A program made the translations under genes and the position numbers. Shown here in pieces: positions 17,730 to 26,759 of a stretch of 64,000 nt of DNA (its first letter is position 1; the number at the start of each line of letters is the position of its first letter). Where the stretch lies: the NCBI GenBank assembly GCA_028285525.1, contig JANQOZ010000007.1, positions 1 to 64,000 on the forward strand, read 5' to 3'. The DNA comes from Lysobacterales bacterium (GTDB lineage Bacteria > Pseudomonadota > Gammaproteobacteria > Xanthomonadales > SZUA-38). The notes below the pieces were generated by a model. It searched no databases, had not been told where the DNA came from, and worked only from the letters and a program-made list of their open reading frames with translations.

Positions 17730-18431
17730 ATGACAAAGACTGAAGTCATGGATCTGCTCAAGACCAACCAGAACGAGCGCGGTATCGCTAACTGGAAAGA
17801 AATGGCAAAAGACAGTGGGCTGAAAAGCTTCGGTATCGGCCTGACGGTTCTACGGAAGCTGGCTAAGCAGGTTGGCAAGGACCATAAACTGGCCAAGCAG
17901 CTTTGGAACACCAAGGTCTATGACGCCAAGGTGATCGCGCTGCTGATCGACGACCCCAAGCAAATGACCCGCGACCAGGTAGAAGGACAAGTCGATAACC
18001 TGTCGGGAGGCTACCTTGCCCACGTGTTTTCCTCCTGCGGGGCAACGCTCGCTAAGACGAGCTTCGGGCGCGAGCTGGCCGACGACTGGATGGCCAGCGA
18101 CGACCCGGTCCGGAAGCGTTGCGCCTACGGTCTACAGTATGAGTTCTCCAAGTCCAAGACCAAGTCGGCGCCCGACGACGCGTACTTCATTGACGTCATC
18201 AAGCGCATCGACAAGGAGTTTGGCAAGCAGGACATCGACACTCAGATGGCCATGGGCGCCGCGATCATGGGAATCGGCATGCGCAGCAAGCCGCTGCACG
18301 GGCCGGCGCTCAAGGTTGCGAAGAAAATCTGCCCGATCGATTTTGATCCGACCGGCAAGTGCGACCCTTTCGACGCCGTCAAGCACCTCACCAGCGATCG
18401 CGTCAAACAGAAACTTGGATTGGCTGGGTGA
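17730..18431 (+). CDS. DNA alkylation repair (AlkD/AlkC-like) HEAT-repeat protein
   Basis: Predicted alpha-helical HEAT-like repeat protein of the DNA alkylation repair family (PF08713), whose studied members remove N3- and N7-alkylated bases. The whole 233 residues read as paired helices: GLKSFGIGLTVLRKLAKQVG, then KQLWNTKVYDAKVIALLIDD, a hallmark of the family (W.s...E.r..A..ll). The basic residues on these helices would contact DNA. The ribosome binding site is weak. It is divergent from the sigma factor with a 195-base gap. I cannot confirm the catalytic aspartate/tryptophan set of AlkD, so a non-catalytic DNA-binding role remains possible. Confidence 0.78.
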   Translation: MTKTEVMDLLKTNQNERGIANWKEMAKDSGLKSFGIGLTVLRKLAKQVGKDHKLAKQLWNTKVYDAKVIALLIDDPKQMTRDQVEGQVDNLSGGYLAHVFSSCGATLAKTSFGRELADDWMASDDPVRKRCAYGLQYEFSKSKTKSAPDDAYFIDVIKRIDKEFGKQDIDTQMAMGAAIMGIGMRSKPLHGPALKVAKKICPIDFDPTGKCDPFDAVKHLTSDRVKQKLGLAG

Positions 18432-18463
18432 TACCCCAGTAGATCCTCAGGGCTTGAGCGTCT

Positions 18464-18931
18464 CTAGCGATCCGCAAGCAAGGCTCGGAGTTCGGTGAGG
18501 AGATTCACGTCGCGCTCAAGCTCGGTATTGAAACGAGGCACCAGGGTCATCTCTTCACCGCTTTTGGTGATGACCACCAGCCGCTGTCGGTCATCACGCC
18601 GCGCCTCGCTTGAAACAATGGCGAGACGGTCAATCTGGTCGAATTCCAACTCTGCCCGCTCCCGGCGAAGTAACGTCATCCGCCGCCAGCGCACAACCTG
18701 GGTGTCGCGATCAAAATGGATGATGCTGACGAGCCGTAGCGTCAAGAAGGACCAGGTAAACAGAACCGCCGCCGCTCCAAGCACAAAGCCGCGAACCGAA
18801 GCGAGCGCGCTTTGCTCATGGAGATCCCATAACGCAAAAGCGAGATAGGCCACCGCGAAGGGCGCAAACACGGTCGTCAGCCAGGGCGTCTCGTGAATAC
18901 GGATTCCAGACTCGTGTTTGGTGAAATGCAA
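18464..18931 (-). CDS. Small membrane protein with bacterial PH-like C-terminal domain
   Basis: I do not recognise a named family. The protein (about 155 aa) has two predicted transmembrane helices, AVAYLAFALWDL and GFVLGAAAVLFTWSFLTLRL, followed by a soluble beta-rich part: HFDRDTQVVRWRRMTLLRRE, then FDQIDRLAIVSSEARRDDRQ and RLVVITKSGEEMTLVPRF. That order (two helices, then strands with VVR.RR) is typical of small bacterial PH-like membrane proteins. No ATG fits; I place the start at a TTG at 18931 that follows an AAGGGAA site. The ORF track extends 34 codons further without support. It converges with the AlkD-like gene. Confidence 0.6.
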   Translation of the reverse strand: MHFTKHESGIRIHETPWLTTVFAPFAVAYLAFALWDLHEQSALASVRGFVLGAAAVLFTWSFLTLRLVSIIHFDRDTQVVRWRRMTLLRRERAELEFDQIDRLAIVSSEARRDDRQRLVVITKSGEEMTLVPRFNTELERDVNLLTELRALLADR

Positions 18932-19346
18932 TTGTGGTTCCCTTGCATGCTGACTCAGCTTGTTGCCTGGCGGGCGAAGGATCACCACCTGGTCGCGGCA
19001 TCCGTTTACCCAGCCGCCATTGCACAAAAGCACGGCTCAAACCGAAGTGAAATTTGCGAGCAGCAGTGCGCGGTAGACTTTGGCCTGCCCCACCCTCAAA
19101 GAGAAGCAGGCACGCCCAAAACAGGCTGATCGGCGGCTCCGGTACGAACTAAAGACCCCCTGCATAGCCTCGCCAACGCTTCGCTCAAACGATTGAAATT
19201 TACTGCGTTACCGCGCTGATCATTACTTGTTGAAACGGCAGTCCCGCGTGATAGCATGAAGGTTCCGTGAAGGCCGCACTACGCCCACTCGGGCACCGGT
19301 TTTCACAAAGCACGAAATCGCAAAAACACACTCGCTGGAGGCGCTA
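18932..19346 (+). other. 415-base region without genes before the aldehyde dehydrogenase
   Basis: It must contain the promoters of the minus-strand membrane protein and of the ALDH gene. I looked for a sigma-54 site (TGGCAC-N5-TTGC), since related acoD/exaC genes often use one, and found no convincing match. I see no hairpin, repeat or conserved ORF. Confidence 0.5.
18938..18944 (-). promoter_or_regulatory. Ribosome binding site supporting the TTG 18931 start
   Basis: AAGGGAA on the minus strand lies six bases before TTG 18931. It is the only good site in the N-terminal region of that ORF. Confidence 0.55.
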
Positions 19347-20870
19347 ATGAACATCATGACCAACCTGGAGGCGACAGCCCACATGTCGCCGTTTGCCGAA
19401 CGTTACGACAACTTTATCGGCGGGGAATTTCGCGCGCCCAGCGACGGTCGTTACTTTGACAACATCAGCCCGCTGACCGGCCAGGCCATCGGCGAGGTCG
19501 CTCGCTCGAGCGAGGTCGACGTGAACCTGGCGCTCGACGCCGCCCACGCGGCCAAAGACGCCTGGGGCAAAACCAGCACCACGGACCGCGCCAACATGCT
19601 GATGCGTGTTGCGCAGGTGCTGGAGGACAACCTCGACCTGCTGGCCATCTGCGAAACCTGGGACAACGGCAAAGCCATCCGCGAAACCCGCGCTGCTGAC
19701 CTGCCGCTGGCGATCGATCACTTTCGCTATTTTGCGTCGGTGATCCGAGGCCAGGAGGGTTCGATGGGCGAGATCGACAACGACACGATCGCCTATCACT
19801 TCCATGAGCCTCTGGGCGTTGTCGGGCAGATCATTCCCTGGAACTTCCCGCTGCTGATGGCGGCATGGAAACTGGCCCCGGCGCTGGCAGCGGGCAACTG
19901 CGTGGTGCTCAAGCCCGCGGAGCAAACCCCCGGGACCATCATGACCTTCTGCGAACTGATCGCCGAGATCCTGCCTCCCGGCGTGCTGAACGTGGTCAAC
20001 GGGTTTGGCCTCGAAGCCGGCAAACCGCTGGCACAGTCCGACCGCATCGCCAAAGTAGCATTCACCGGTGAGACCACGACCGGCCGGCTGATCATGCAGT
20101 ACGCCACCGAAAACATCATTCCGGTCACGCTGGAGCTCGGCGGCAAGTCGCCCAACATCTTCCACAAAGACGTGATGGCCGAGGACGATGCGTTCCTCGA
20201 CAAGGCGCTGGAAGGGTTTGTCATGTTCGCCCTCAACCAGGGTGAGGTCTGCACCTGCCCGTCGCGTGCCTTGATCCATGAGGACATCTACGACGAGTTC
20301 ATGGCCCGGGCCATCGAGCGCACCAAAGCGATCAACCTCGGCGACCCGCGCGAAGCTGACACGATGATGGGCGCGCAGGCGTCATCCGAGCAGAAAGAGA
20401 AGATCCTCTCCTACTTTGACATCGGCCGTCAGGAAGGCGCCGAGTTCCTGCTGGGTGGCACCGAGCGCCAAATGGAAGGCGACCTCGCCGGCGGCTACTA
20501 CATCAACCCGACGGTCCTGCGCGGCAACAACAAGATGCGTGTCTTCCAAGAGGAGATCTTCGGACCGGTCGTTTCCGTAACCACGTTCAAAGATGAAAAC
20601 GAAGCGCTGGAGATCGCGAACGACACCCTGTACGGGCTCGGCGCCGGCGTCTGGACGCGCGATGGCAACAAAGCCTATCGCTTCGGTCGGGCGATCAAGG
20701 CCGGCCGGGTGTGGACCAACTGCTATCACCTTTATCCGGCCCACGCCGCCTTCGGCGGCTACAAGCAGTCGGGCATCGGTCGCGAGAACCACAAGATGAT
20801 GCTCAACCACTACCAGCAAACGAAAAACATGCTGGTGAGCTACAGCCCCGACAAGCTGGGCTTTTTCTGA
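19347..20870 (+). CDS. NAD-dependent aldehyde dehydrogenase (AldB/AcoD/ExaC type)
   Basis: Cytoplasmic aldehyde dehydrogenase that oxidises acetaldehyde or similar short aldehydes to the acid. The NAD-binding loop is [11 protein letters not shown], the general-base glutamate is in [11 protein letters not shown] (about residue 265), and the catalytic cysteine is in [12 protein letters not shown] near 300. That CTCPSR wording marks the AldB/AcoD/ExaC branch. The length (507 aa) is full. ATG 19347 follows a GGAGG site. It is followed by a 28-bp palindrome and a DUF779 gene, a pairing known for this ALDH branch, so the two are probably co-transcribed. Likely used in ethanol or acetoin catabolism; no alcohol dehydrogenase is next to it. 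Confidence 0.93.
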   Translation: MNIMTNLEATAHMSPFAERYDNFIGGEFRAPSDGRYFDNISPLTGQAIGEVARSSEVDVNLALDAAHAAKDAWGKTSTTDRANMLMRVAQVLEDNLDLLAICETWDNGKAIRETRAADLPLAIDHFRYFASVIRGQEGSMGEIDNDTIAYHFHEPLGVVGQIIPWNFPLLMAAWKLAPALAAGNCVVLKPAEQTPGTIMTFCELIAEILPPGVLNVVNGFGLEAGKPLAQSDRIAKVAFTGETTTGRLIMQYATENIIPVTLELGGKSPNIFHKDVMAEDDAFLDKALEGFVMFALNQGEVCTCPSRALIHEDIYDEFMARAIERTKAINLGDPREADTMMGAQASSEQKEKILSYFDIGRQEGAEFLLGGTERQMEGDLAGGYYINPTVLRGNNKMRVFQEEIFGPVVSVTTFKDENEALEIANDTLYGLGAGVWTRDGNKAYRFGRAIKAGRVWTNCYHLYPAHAAFGGYKQSGIGRENHKMMLNHYQQTKNMLVSYSPDKLGFF

Positions 20871-20885
20871 GCCCTGAACTGAATT

Positions 20886-20913
20886 CAATGCGGGGCCCGC
20901 GGGCCCCGCATTG
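20886..20913. repeat. 28-bp perfect GC palindrome between ALDH and DUF779 genes
   Basis: CAATGCGGGGCCCG is followed directly by its exact reverse complement. As RNA it would form a very stable hairpin 15 bases after the ALDH stop and 16 bases before the next start codon. There is no T-run, so it is not a standard terminator. It could stabilise the upstream mRNA, tune the second gene or be bound as DNA. Confidence 0.85.
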
Positions 20914-20929
20914 CCGTTAGAATCACCTC

Positions 20930-21319
20930 ATGACCGAATCGATCAGCTGCGCCACCGACGACATGCCCATTCCCGGCACCGACCCTGACGCGCCCGTGGT
21001 TGCCACCGCAGCCGCTCTCGAACTGCTGCGGGAAATCCAGGAGACTCACGGCGACGTGATGTTCCACCAGTCTGGCGGCTGCTGCGATGGATCGTCGCCC
21101 ATGTGCTACCCCAAAGGCGAGTTTCCGCTGGGATCCAAGGACGTCAAGCTAGGGGAAATCGGCGGCGCGGAGTTTTATATCTCCGGCCCGCAGTATGAAG
21201 CCTGGAAGCACACGCAGCTCATTCTGGACATGGTGCCCGGTCGCGGAGGGATGTTCAGCCTCGACAACGGCACCGAGCGGCGCTTCCTGATTCGATCCCG
21301 GGTGCGCGATAACGCTTAG
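20930..21319 (+). CDS. DUF779 family protein
   Basis: Small cytoplasmic protein (129 aa) of the DUF779 family, which is repeatedly found beside acetaldehyde-type ALDH genes. Its key region is HQSGGCCDGSSPMCYPKGEF, with two adjacent cysteines and a third cysteine that could bind a metal or take part in redox chemistry. The rest, FYISGPQYEAWKHTQLILDM and GGMFSLDNGTERRFLIRSR, is strongly conserved in the family. It follows the ALDH gene by 59 bases across a palindrome. A role in handling the aldehyde or protecting the enzyme is an inference from context. It converges with the SLC13 permease gene. Confidence 0.85.
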   Translation: MTESISCATDDMPIPGTDPDAPVVATAAALELLREIQETHGDVMFHQSGGCCDGSSPMCYPKGEFPLGSKDVKLGEIGGAEFYISGPQYEAWKHTQLILDMVPGRGGMFSLDNGTERRFLIRSRVRDNA

Positions 21320-21328
21320 CGGGCTCAC

Positions 21329-23125
21329 CTAGAGCGGCCACACAATGGCGATCACCGGAATCGACACGAGTAATACCAAAATCTCCAGCGGCAGCCCCAT
21401 CCGCCAGTAGTCGCCGAACTGGTAGCCGCCCGGGCCAAGAATCAGCGTGTTGTTCTTGTGGCCAATCGGCGTCAGGAACGCGCAGCTTGCCGCCACGGCA
21501 ACTCCCATCAGAAACGCGTCCGGATTGGCGTCCAGGCGATTGGCCACGTCAATCGCGATCGGCGCGGCAATCAGCGCCGTGGCGACGTTGTTCAACACGT
21601 CCGACAGCGTCATGGTGATCACCATCAGCGCCGCGAGCACCGCCAGCGGCGTCCAGCCCTGGGTCAGCCCCACCAGCCCGTTGGCCAGCACCTCGGTACC
21701 GCCGGATACCTCCAGCGCCACGCCGATCGGGATCATCGAACCCAGCAACACGATGACCGGCCACTCCACTGAATCGAAGAGTTCGCTCAACGGAACGATG
21801 TTGAACGCCACGTACCCGACGACCACCGCGCCCAGAGCAACCGGCAGGTAAACCCAGCCAAGGCTGGCAGCCAGGATAGCGGCGGCAAAGAGCCCGACCG
21901 CCAGGGCGGCCTTGGACCGCTGAACGATCTCAAGCCCCCGGTCCGCCAGCGGCAGACAGCCCAGCCAGCCCACCACGTCATTGAGAGTGTTGGCCGGGCC
22001 CAGCAACAGCAGGATGTCCCCGGGGCGAATCGTGAGCCGACGCAGGCGCTTGCGGGTTCGCTTCCCCGAGCGCGATACGCCGATCAGCGAGACACCCTGG
22101 CGATACAGCAGCTGGATCTCGTCAGCAGTGCGGCCGTCGATTCGGCTGCCGCGCGGCACCACGCACTCGATGACGTCGACCGCCGCTGAGGCCGCGCCGC
22201 CGTTGTCGCCCGCCGTTGCCTGACCGACGTAGTTGAGCTTGGCCGCGCCGATAAAGCGGTCGATGTTGTCCGGGGCTCCCTCGAGCACAATCAGGTCGCT
22301 TTTCTTCACGACGTTGCCGTGTCCGGTGCCCGGAAGCCGCTTGCCGCGGCGAACCAGCCCGACCAGCTCGACTTCGTTTTCCAGGGCGAGCTCGTCGAGC
22401 GATTCCAATGGCTGCTCCAGCACCGGCGAGTCTTCTCGCAGGCTGGCCTCAGCAATGAAGTCCTGAAACTCGGCGAGGTCTTTGCCGGTATCAGACTTGG
22501 CCCGCGCTACCGGAATCAGCTTGAAGCCGACGAGCACCACAAACAGCACCCCCACGACCGATACGGCAGCGCCGACCGGCGCAAAGTCGAACATGCTGTA
22601 GGCCTCGCCGAGCGCGTCCTCCCGAAAGGTGGCAATAACGATGTTGGGCGGTGTTCCGATCAGCGTGACCATACCGCCGAGAATGGACGCGAACGACAGC
22701 GGCATCAGCGTCATCGCCGGGCTGCGTTTCGCCTTGCGCGCCGCCTGGATATCGACCGGCATCAGCAGCGCCAGCGCCGCGACGTTGTTCATCACGGTGG
22801 ACAGCGCAGCAGCCGCGGCCCCCATGATGCCGATGTGCAGACGAATGCCGTGACTGGCGCTGAGCAGTTTGCGCGCGAGCAGCTCAATCGCGCCCGAACG
22901 TGACAGCCCGCGGCTCACGATCAGGACGAGCGCAATGATCACCACCGCCGGATGCCCAAACCCCGAAAACACCTCAGCTTTCGGGATCACTCCGAGCAGA
23001 TACGCCGCCACCAGTGCGCCAAACGCCACCACGTCGTAGCGGATGCGACCCCAGATAAGCAGCCCAAAAAGCACCAGGACCAGCGCGAAGAGCAGCAGCT
23101 GATCGGTTGTAAGACCGAGGAACAT
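21329..23125 (-). CDS. SLC13/DASS-type permease with two RCK_C domains
   Basis: Inner-membrane ion-coupled anion transporter of the SLC13 (divalent anion:Na+ symporter) family, for dicarboxylates, sulfate or a similar ion. Two membrane halves flank a cytoplasmic insert. The first half has LLLFALVLVLFGLLIWGRIR and the re-entrant motif MNNVAALALLMPV; the second has LSDVLNNVATALIAAP, the matching SNT-type hairpin. The insert (about residues 200-385) holds two TrkA-C/RCK_C domains, the second ending in LRRLTIRPGDILLLLG, which usually sense a ligand. The start is ATG 23125; the ORF-track start is a TTG six codons earlier. The length (598 aa) is normal for the SAC1/YbhI-like type. The substrate is not readable. 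Confidence 0.88.
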   Translation of the reverse strand: MFLGLTTDQLLLFALVLVLFGLLIWGRIRYDVVAFGALVAAYLLGVIPKAEVFSGFGHPAVVIIALVLIVSRGLSRSGAIELLARKLLSASHGIRLHIGIMGAAAAALSTVMNNVAALALLMPVDIQAARKAKRSPAMTLMPLSFASILGGMVTLIGTPPNIVIATFREDALGEAYSMFDFAPVGAAVSVVGVLFVVLVGFKLIPVARAKSDTGKDLAEFQDFIAEASLREDSPVLEQPLESLDELALENEVELVGLVRRGKRLPGTGHGNVVKKSDLIVLEGAPDNIDRFIGAAKLNYVGQATAGDNGGAASAAVDVIECVVPRGSRIDGRTADEIQLLYRQGVSLIGVSRSGKRTRKRLRRLTIRPGDILLLLGPANTLNDVVGWLGCLPLADRGLEIVQRSKAALAVGLFAAAILAASLGWVYLPVALGAVVVGYVAFNIVPLSELFDSVEWPVIVLLGSMIPIGVALEVSGGTEVLANGLVGLTQGWTPLAVLAALMVITMTLSDVLNNVATALIAAPIAIDVANRLDANPDAFLMGVAVAASCAFLTPIGHKNNTLILGPGGYQFGDYWRMGLPLEILVLLVSIPVIAIVWPL

Positions 23126-23276
23126 GGCGCAAGGGTGACGCAAAAACCGCAGCGGGGGAAGACCTTTTGTGATGCGTGGGACCGCTGGTCACTACAGCGA
23201 ATCTTGTTTGCCGCGCTCGGACTTCGCCCAGCGCTGATAGTTTAGGGGAAACCGGAACTCAGTACGTTGGACTGTC

Positions 23277-24467
23277 ATGAATTCATTGACGAAATGGCTT
23301 CTGGCCAGCTGCTGTTGCTTCTGGGTCAGCGGAGTGAGCGCGATGATCTCAGGATTGCCCACGCTGCGGATCGAAGTTGATGGCCGGGATATCGGGTCCC
23401 CCGTCAAGCTCGATATTGCCAGCTCGATTCTCTCCTGCAATAACCCCCGACAAGTAACCGCAGAGGTCGTTGAGACCATCACCGATCGACTGCCGTTTGG
23501 CCCGGTCCAGCATCTGGATATCACGCTTGTGGACAACAATCCGCTGGAGACGCCTCTGTGCGATGTTGCGGGCAACGCCCGCTTCGAGATTCCGGTCGGC
23601 GTCCTCAAAGGGCCGATCATCACCACCCGAGTTCAGATCCAGGATCTCGCCCGGACTGAGAGCGGCGACACAGAGGTTCTCACCGAAGAACTTCCATCGC
23701 CGCAATGGCGCCTCGATCGCCCTCTGCGGTCGGTGACCGTTCCAACCGACCCCACATCATTAGACAAGATTACCGTCTTGGTTCACTCAGCGTCTCAAGC
23801 CGGGGCCACACGCAGCGACCGGTTCTCTCGGATCTCCCTCGTACTCCGAGGCGACCAGTCACGCGAGAGCAGCTGGCGCATACAAGAAGTGGACCTCGGT
23901 CGGGTACCGGCAGGTTACGCCATCGAACGCCTGACCCGCCTGGACAGTGACAGCTACTTTGACCTGGTGGACGCAGGACTGGCCAGCGAGCCTGGCGGGT
24001 TGCCCTTTTCAAGCCTTGAGTTCCAGGAGTTTGATGTGGTTGCCCATCGAGTTCCTGTTGAAGCCTCGGGAAGCTGGTACAACCCGGACAATTCCGGCCA
24101 GGGTCTGTCGATTCAGGTGTTGGACGATACGAGGCTGATTGCCTACTGGTATCGCTTTGACTCAGCAGGAAACCCCGTTTGGCTTTTTGGCGATGGCCAG
24201 GTCATGCCTCCGGATGAGGGGAACTCCGGTGTGCTCGTCGAATTCGACGCGTTCTTGAGCGACAGGCCAACGGCAGATTCCGAACCTGCACTCACGCCCT
24301 GGGGTACCTGGCAAATGCGCTTCACCGCATGCGGTGAAGCAGAGTTCAGCTGGCAACCGGATCTGGATGGCTTCGAAGCAGGGGCTGAGAACATTCAGCA
24401 GCTGGCGGGAATCGGAGCCGCCGATTGTGCTTCTCGTGTGCGATCGCCGCTCGATCTAAGCCCTTAG
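23277..24467 (+). CDS. Secreted protein with SGxWYNPDxSGQG C-terminal domain
   Basis: Exported protein of 396 aa with no named function. The N-terminus is a signal peptide (WLLASCCCFWVSGVSA). The first 250 residues are beta-rich and unrecognised. The last part, from about residue 262, is a domain seen in many gammaproteobacterial secreted proteins: GSWYNPDNSGQGLSIQVLDD, then IAYWYRFDSAGNPVWLFGDG, and CGEAEFSWQPD, usually with a W-Y-P-SG-G pattern in which a cysteine pair closes the fold. Unlike four neighbours it lacks the [DN]-G-F-E C-terminal tag. It is divergent from the permease. The role is unknown, perhaps surface or matrix binding. Confidence 0.7.
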   Translation: MNSLTKWLLASCCCFWVSGVSAMISGLPTLRIEVDGRDIGSPVKLDIASSILSCNNPRQVTAEVVETITDRLPFGPVQHLDITLVDNNPLETPLCDVAGNARFEIPVGVLKGPIITTRVQIQDLARTESGDTEVLTEELPSPQWRLDRPLRSVTVPTDPTSLDKITVLVHSASQAGATRSDRFSRISLVLRGDQSRESSWRIQEVDLGRVPAGYAIERLTRLDSDSYFDLVDAGLASEPGGLPFSSLEFQEFDVVAHRVPVEASGSWYNPDNSGQGLSIQVLDDTRLIAYWYRFDSAGNPVWLFGDGQVMPPDEGNSGVLVEFDAFLSDRPTADSEPALTPWGTWQMRFTACGEAEFSWQPDLDGFEAGAENIQQLAGIGAADCASRVRSPLDLSP

Positions 24468-24507
24468 CCGTCGCTGCCGTAAGCGTCCTACCCGCTGTGG
24501 CAAATCG

Positions 24508-25059
24508 TTAGAGCAAACGCGCGGCCACCACTCCGGCGGCTGAGCCGGCACCGACAAACGCACCCCAGGCTCGCCCGAGCATGCCGGGGCTGCCGTCTTT
24601 GCGATCGGCCGCGTCCTGGCGGTGATGGTCCTCATCCGCCTGGAACTGACGCAGCTGTTCAGCCAGCTCGCGCCATTCTTCGCGCTTGTCGAGCTCGACA
24701 ATCTGGTCCTCGTAGTGTTTCACCACAAAGGTTTCGACCGCGGCGATGGTCGCGTAGACGGCCCTGCGCCCGAAGAGCGCCGGCATGGCGCCCAGCGTCC
24801 AGCCCGCGAGCCACCAGACCGGAGTGAGCCTGGTTTGGGCCTGCTTCGGGAGCCACTGCTCAAAGAAGGCCAGGTGCACGCGCTCGGCATCACGGTGCTC
24901 ACCCGCAAACTTGATGATTTCGGGATCGCGGCTGACCGCCAGGATGCCGTCGTAGATCGCTACGGCACCGGTTTCGCCGGCGTGGTCTGAGCGAAGATCC
25001 CGAATCAGCCGGGTCGGTAGCTCAAGCTGATCGAAGCTCGGCAGGTTCGATTGGCTCAC
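24508..25059 (-). CDS. coq7: Demethoxyubiquinone hydroxylase (COQ7 family)
   Basis: Di-iron monooxygenase that hydroxylates C6 of the ubiquinone ring, the next-to-last ring modification. All iron ligands of the COQ7 type are visible: Glu in DHAGETGAVAIY (about residue 30), the ExxH pair in EHRDAERVHL, Glu in AVETFVVKHYEDQI and the ExxH pair in QADEDHHRQDAA. The hydrophobic segment WWLAGWTLGAMPALFG would sit on the membrane. At 183 aa it is a little shorter than the Pseudomonas protein but complete. Its ATG overlaps the ubiG stop by four bases, so the two last steps are coupled. Organisms with coq7 usually lack ubiF. Confidence 0.93.
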   Translation of the reverse strand: MSQSNLPSFDQLELPTRLIRDLRSDHAGETGAVAIYDGILAVSRDPEIIKFAGEHRDAERVHLAFFEQWLPKQAQTRLTPVWWLAGWTLGAMPALFGRRAVYATIAAVETFVVKHYEDQIVELDKREEWRELAEQLRQFQADEDHHRQDAADRKDGSPGMLGRAWGAFVGAGSAAGVVAARLL

Positions 25060-25808
25060 GAGATTTGAAGCCTTTGGTTTTTTGTTGCGACAAGCATGTA
25101 GTTCACCAGCAGGCTAGGCGTCAGCTTGAAGTTACGGGTCAGCGGGTTCACGGAAACGCCCGACCACGATCGGGGTTCCACGCCGTGCTTACTCATCAAG
25201 GCAGCGACTTCGGAAGGCTTGCGCAGCAGCGCGTAGTGATGAGTACCACGCGGTAACCAGCGCAGAATATACTCGGCGCCGACAATAGCGGTCAGCCAGG
25301 CAATCGGGTTGCGGTTGATGGTTGCCACGAACATAAGGCCATCGTCAGCCACCAGCTCGCAGCTGGCGGCTAGAAACGTGGGCAGATCATCGACGTGCTC
25401 CACCACCTCCATGGAAAACACGACGTCGTAGCGGGCGCCGCTCGCGGCCAGCGTCTCCACAGGCGTGTGCTCGTAGCGGATCGACAGGCCGAGTCGGCTG
25501 GCATGGGTCTGGGCGACGGCAATGTTGCGCTCCGCCACGTCTATGCCGTGGACGTCGGCTCCCAGCCGGGCCAGCGCCACGCTCAGAATGCCGCCGCCGC
25601 AGCCAACGTCGAGCACGCGAAGCCCGGCGAGCGGCCGATCGGCTTCCTCGGCGGTACGCCCGCGGGCCCGCAGCTGATCAACAATCCAGCTCACGCGCAG
25701 CTTGTTCAGCTCGTGGAGCGGGCGAAAGGGCCCGGTTTGATCCCACCACTGGTCGGCCAGTCGATTGTAGTAGTCCACCTCTGCCGGGCGGATCGTCGTG
25801 CTTTCCAT
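25056..25808 (-). CDS. ubiG: Ubiquinone biosynthesis O-methyltransferase UbiG
   Basis: SAM-dependent O-methyltransferase acting twice in ubiquinone synthesis, on the C5 and C6 hydroxyls. The N-terminal helix VDYYNRLADQWWDQTGPFRP and the following LHELNKLRVSWI are diagnostic of UbiG. The SAM-binding motif I is LRVLDVGCGGGILSVALA near residue 65, with the acidic motif II in GADVHGIDVAERNI. FVATINRNPIAWLTAIVGAE, near residue 165, contains the membrane-binding insert of the family. The length (250 aa) is normal. It is first in a two-gene unit with coq7, overlapping it by four bases. Confidence 0.95.
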   Translation of the reverse strand: MESTTIRPAEVDYYNRLADQWWDQTGPFRPLHELNKLRVSWIVDQLRARGRTAEEADRPLAGLRVLDVGCGGGILSVALARLGADVHGIDVAERNIAVAQTHASRLGLSIRYEHTPVETLAASGARYDVVFSMEVVEHVDDLPTFLAASCELVADDGLMFVATINRNPIAWLTAIVGAEYILRWLPRGTHHYALLRKPSEVAALMSKHGVEPRSWSGVSVNPLTRNFKLTPSLLVNYMLVATKNQRLQIS

Positions 25809-25904
25809 CGGTATACCTGCCTATCAACGCCGCAATTTTCGCGGACAGAACGACAAGAAATCGTCGATCGCGCGTTGAGCTTTTCTTCAGGTATCGTTGC
25901 GGCG

Positions 25905-26393
25905 CTAGTCTTCGGTGGGCTCCTCGGCAGGCAGCTTCCAGGCGAGCAAGCCTGTTGGCAGCGTGAGCGCAAACATGATGATCGCGCCGGCGACCAGCGT
26001 GTAGATACCCGATCCGAATTGAACGGACCATTCAAATTTGCGCGTCAGATCCAGGAAAATGTCGGTGCCGATTACGCCCACGACAATCACCAGGGTGAAC
26101 ACCTGATAGGCTCGGGCCAGCACCTGAGCCCGAATCAGGCGCTCCGCCTCGTCCAGATACTGCAGGTGCTCCTGGAAAATTCGCGCCACGCCGGTGCGGT
26201 AGAGCCCAAACAGCACGGCGGTTAGGGCGATGATGACCAGCAGCGAGCCAAAGCCGCCCTGCTTCGGTCCCAGCTCCAGCGCGTCGATGGTCGCGCCCGC
26301 CAGGTAGCAAACCGGCCCGGCCAGCGTCAGCCAGCGCACCCACATCACGCGCATCGGCGGCTGGTGGGGAAAACGCGGTGTTCGTTCAAGCAT
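25905..26393 (-). CDS. Four-helix membrane protein encoded with an XRE regulator
   Basis: Predicted inner-membrane protein of 162 aa with four transmembrane helices: LTLAGPVCYLAGATIDAL, SLLVIIALTAVLFGLY, YQVFTLVIVVGVIGTDIFL and YTLVAGAIIMFALTLPTGLLAW. It is probably a DUF2178-like small membrane protein, but I cannot name the family with certainty. The start codon overlaps the stop of the XRE regulator by one base (TAATG), so the two are translated together. Pairs of a short XRE repressor and a small membrane protein are widespread and often self-regulated. The function is unknown. Confidence 0.7.
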   Translation of the reverse strand: MLERTPRFPHQPPMRVMWVRWLTLAGPVCYLAGATIDALELGPKQGGFGSLLVIIALTAVLFGLYRTGVARIFQEHLQYLDEAERLIRAQVLARAYQVFTLVIVVGVIGTDIFLDLTRKFEWSVQFGSGIYTLVAGAIIMFALTLPTGLLAWKLPAEEPTED

Positions 26394-26632
26394 TATGTCA
26401 GTCCTTCCTTGTTCATCGCCTGCCGGGAGAGGAGCTCAAACGGCTCCAGCGAAAAAACCATTTCCACCGGCAGGTCAAAAAATCGAGCGAGCTTCAGCGC
26501 CAGCTCGAGGCTGGCGTTGTAGTCACCCCGCTCCAGGTAACCGATGGTCTGGAAGTTCACGTTTACCGCCTGGGCCAGGGCTTTTCTCGACAGCCCGCGC
26601 TCAGCCCGGAGCACTGCAATTCGGTTGTACAT
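26393..26632 (-). CDS. Short XRE-family transcriptional regulator
   Basis: A 79-aa DNA-binding protein that is little more than one Cro/C1-type helix-turn-helix: IAVLRAERGLSRKALAQAVN, then VNFQTIGYLERGDYNASLEL and ALKLARFFDLPVEMVF. It is of the YozG-like type. ATG 26632 is preceded by an AT-rich region holding an inverted repeat that is a good candidate for its own operator. It is the first gene of a two-gene unit with a membrane protein. It may also control the divergent secreted-protein gene, whose promoter region it shares. Confidence 0.85.
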   Translation of the reverse strand: MYNRIAVLRAERGLSRKALAQAVNVNFQTIGYLERGDYNASLELALKLARFFDLPVEMVFSLEPFELLSRQAMNKEGLT

Positions 26633-26654
26633 GAGACTAGCCTAGAACAATATG

Positions 26655-26668
26655 TTGTATATCTACAA
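26655..26668. promoter_or_regulatory. Candidate operator of the XRE regulator
   Basis: TTGTA-TATC-TACAA is a 5-bp inverted repeat lying about 23 bases upstream of the XRE start codon in an AT-rich patch (26645-26695). Its position and symmetry suit auto-repression. Binding is not shown by the sequence. Confidence 0.45.
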
Positions 26669-26759
26669 TATTTAGAAAGATACTTGTAATGCTATGACAA
26701 ACGTGTATGGCTCAAGCTTTTTTCGGCCGGAGCCAGCGCCGGCGGGTACCATAAGGCCT

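Noticed and set aside
18932-19346. Sigma-54 promoter for the ALDH gene
   Set aside because: The best TGGCAC-like match lacks the TTGC half at the right distance.
19344-20279. 311-aa antisense ORF of the aldehyde dehydrogenase
   Set aside because: GC-rich genes often leave long open antisense frames; this one has Asp/Gln/Val-rich composition and no family motif.
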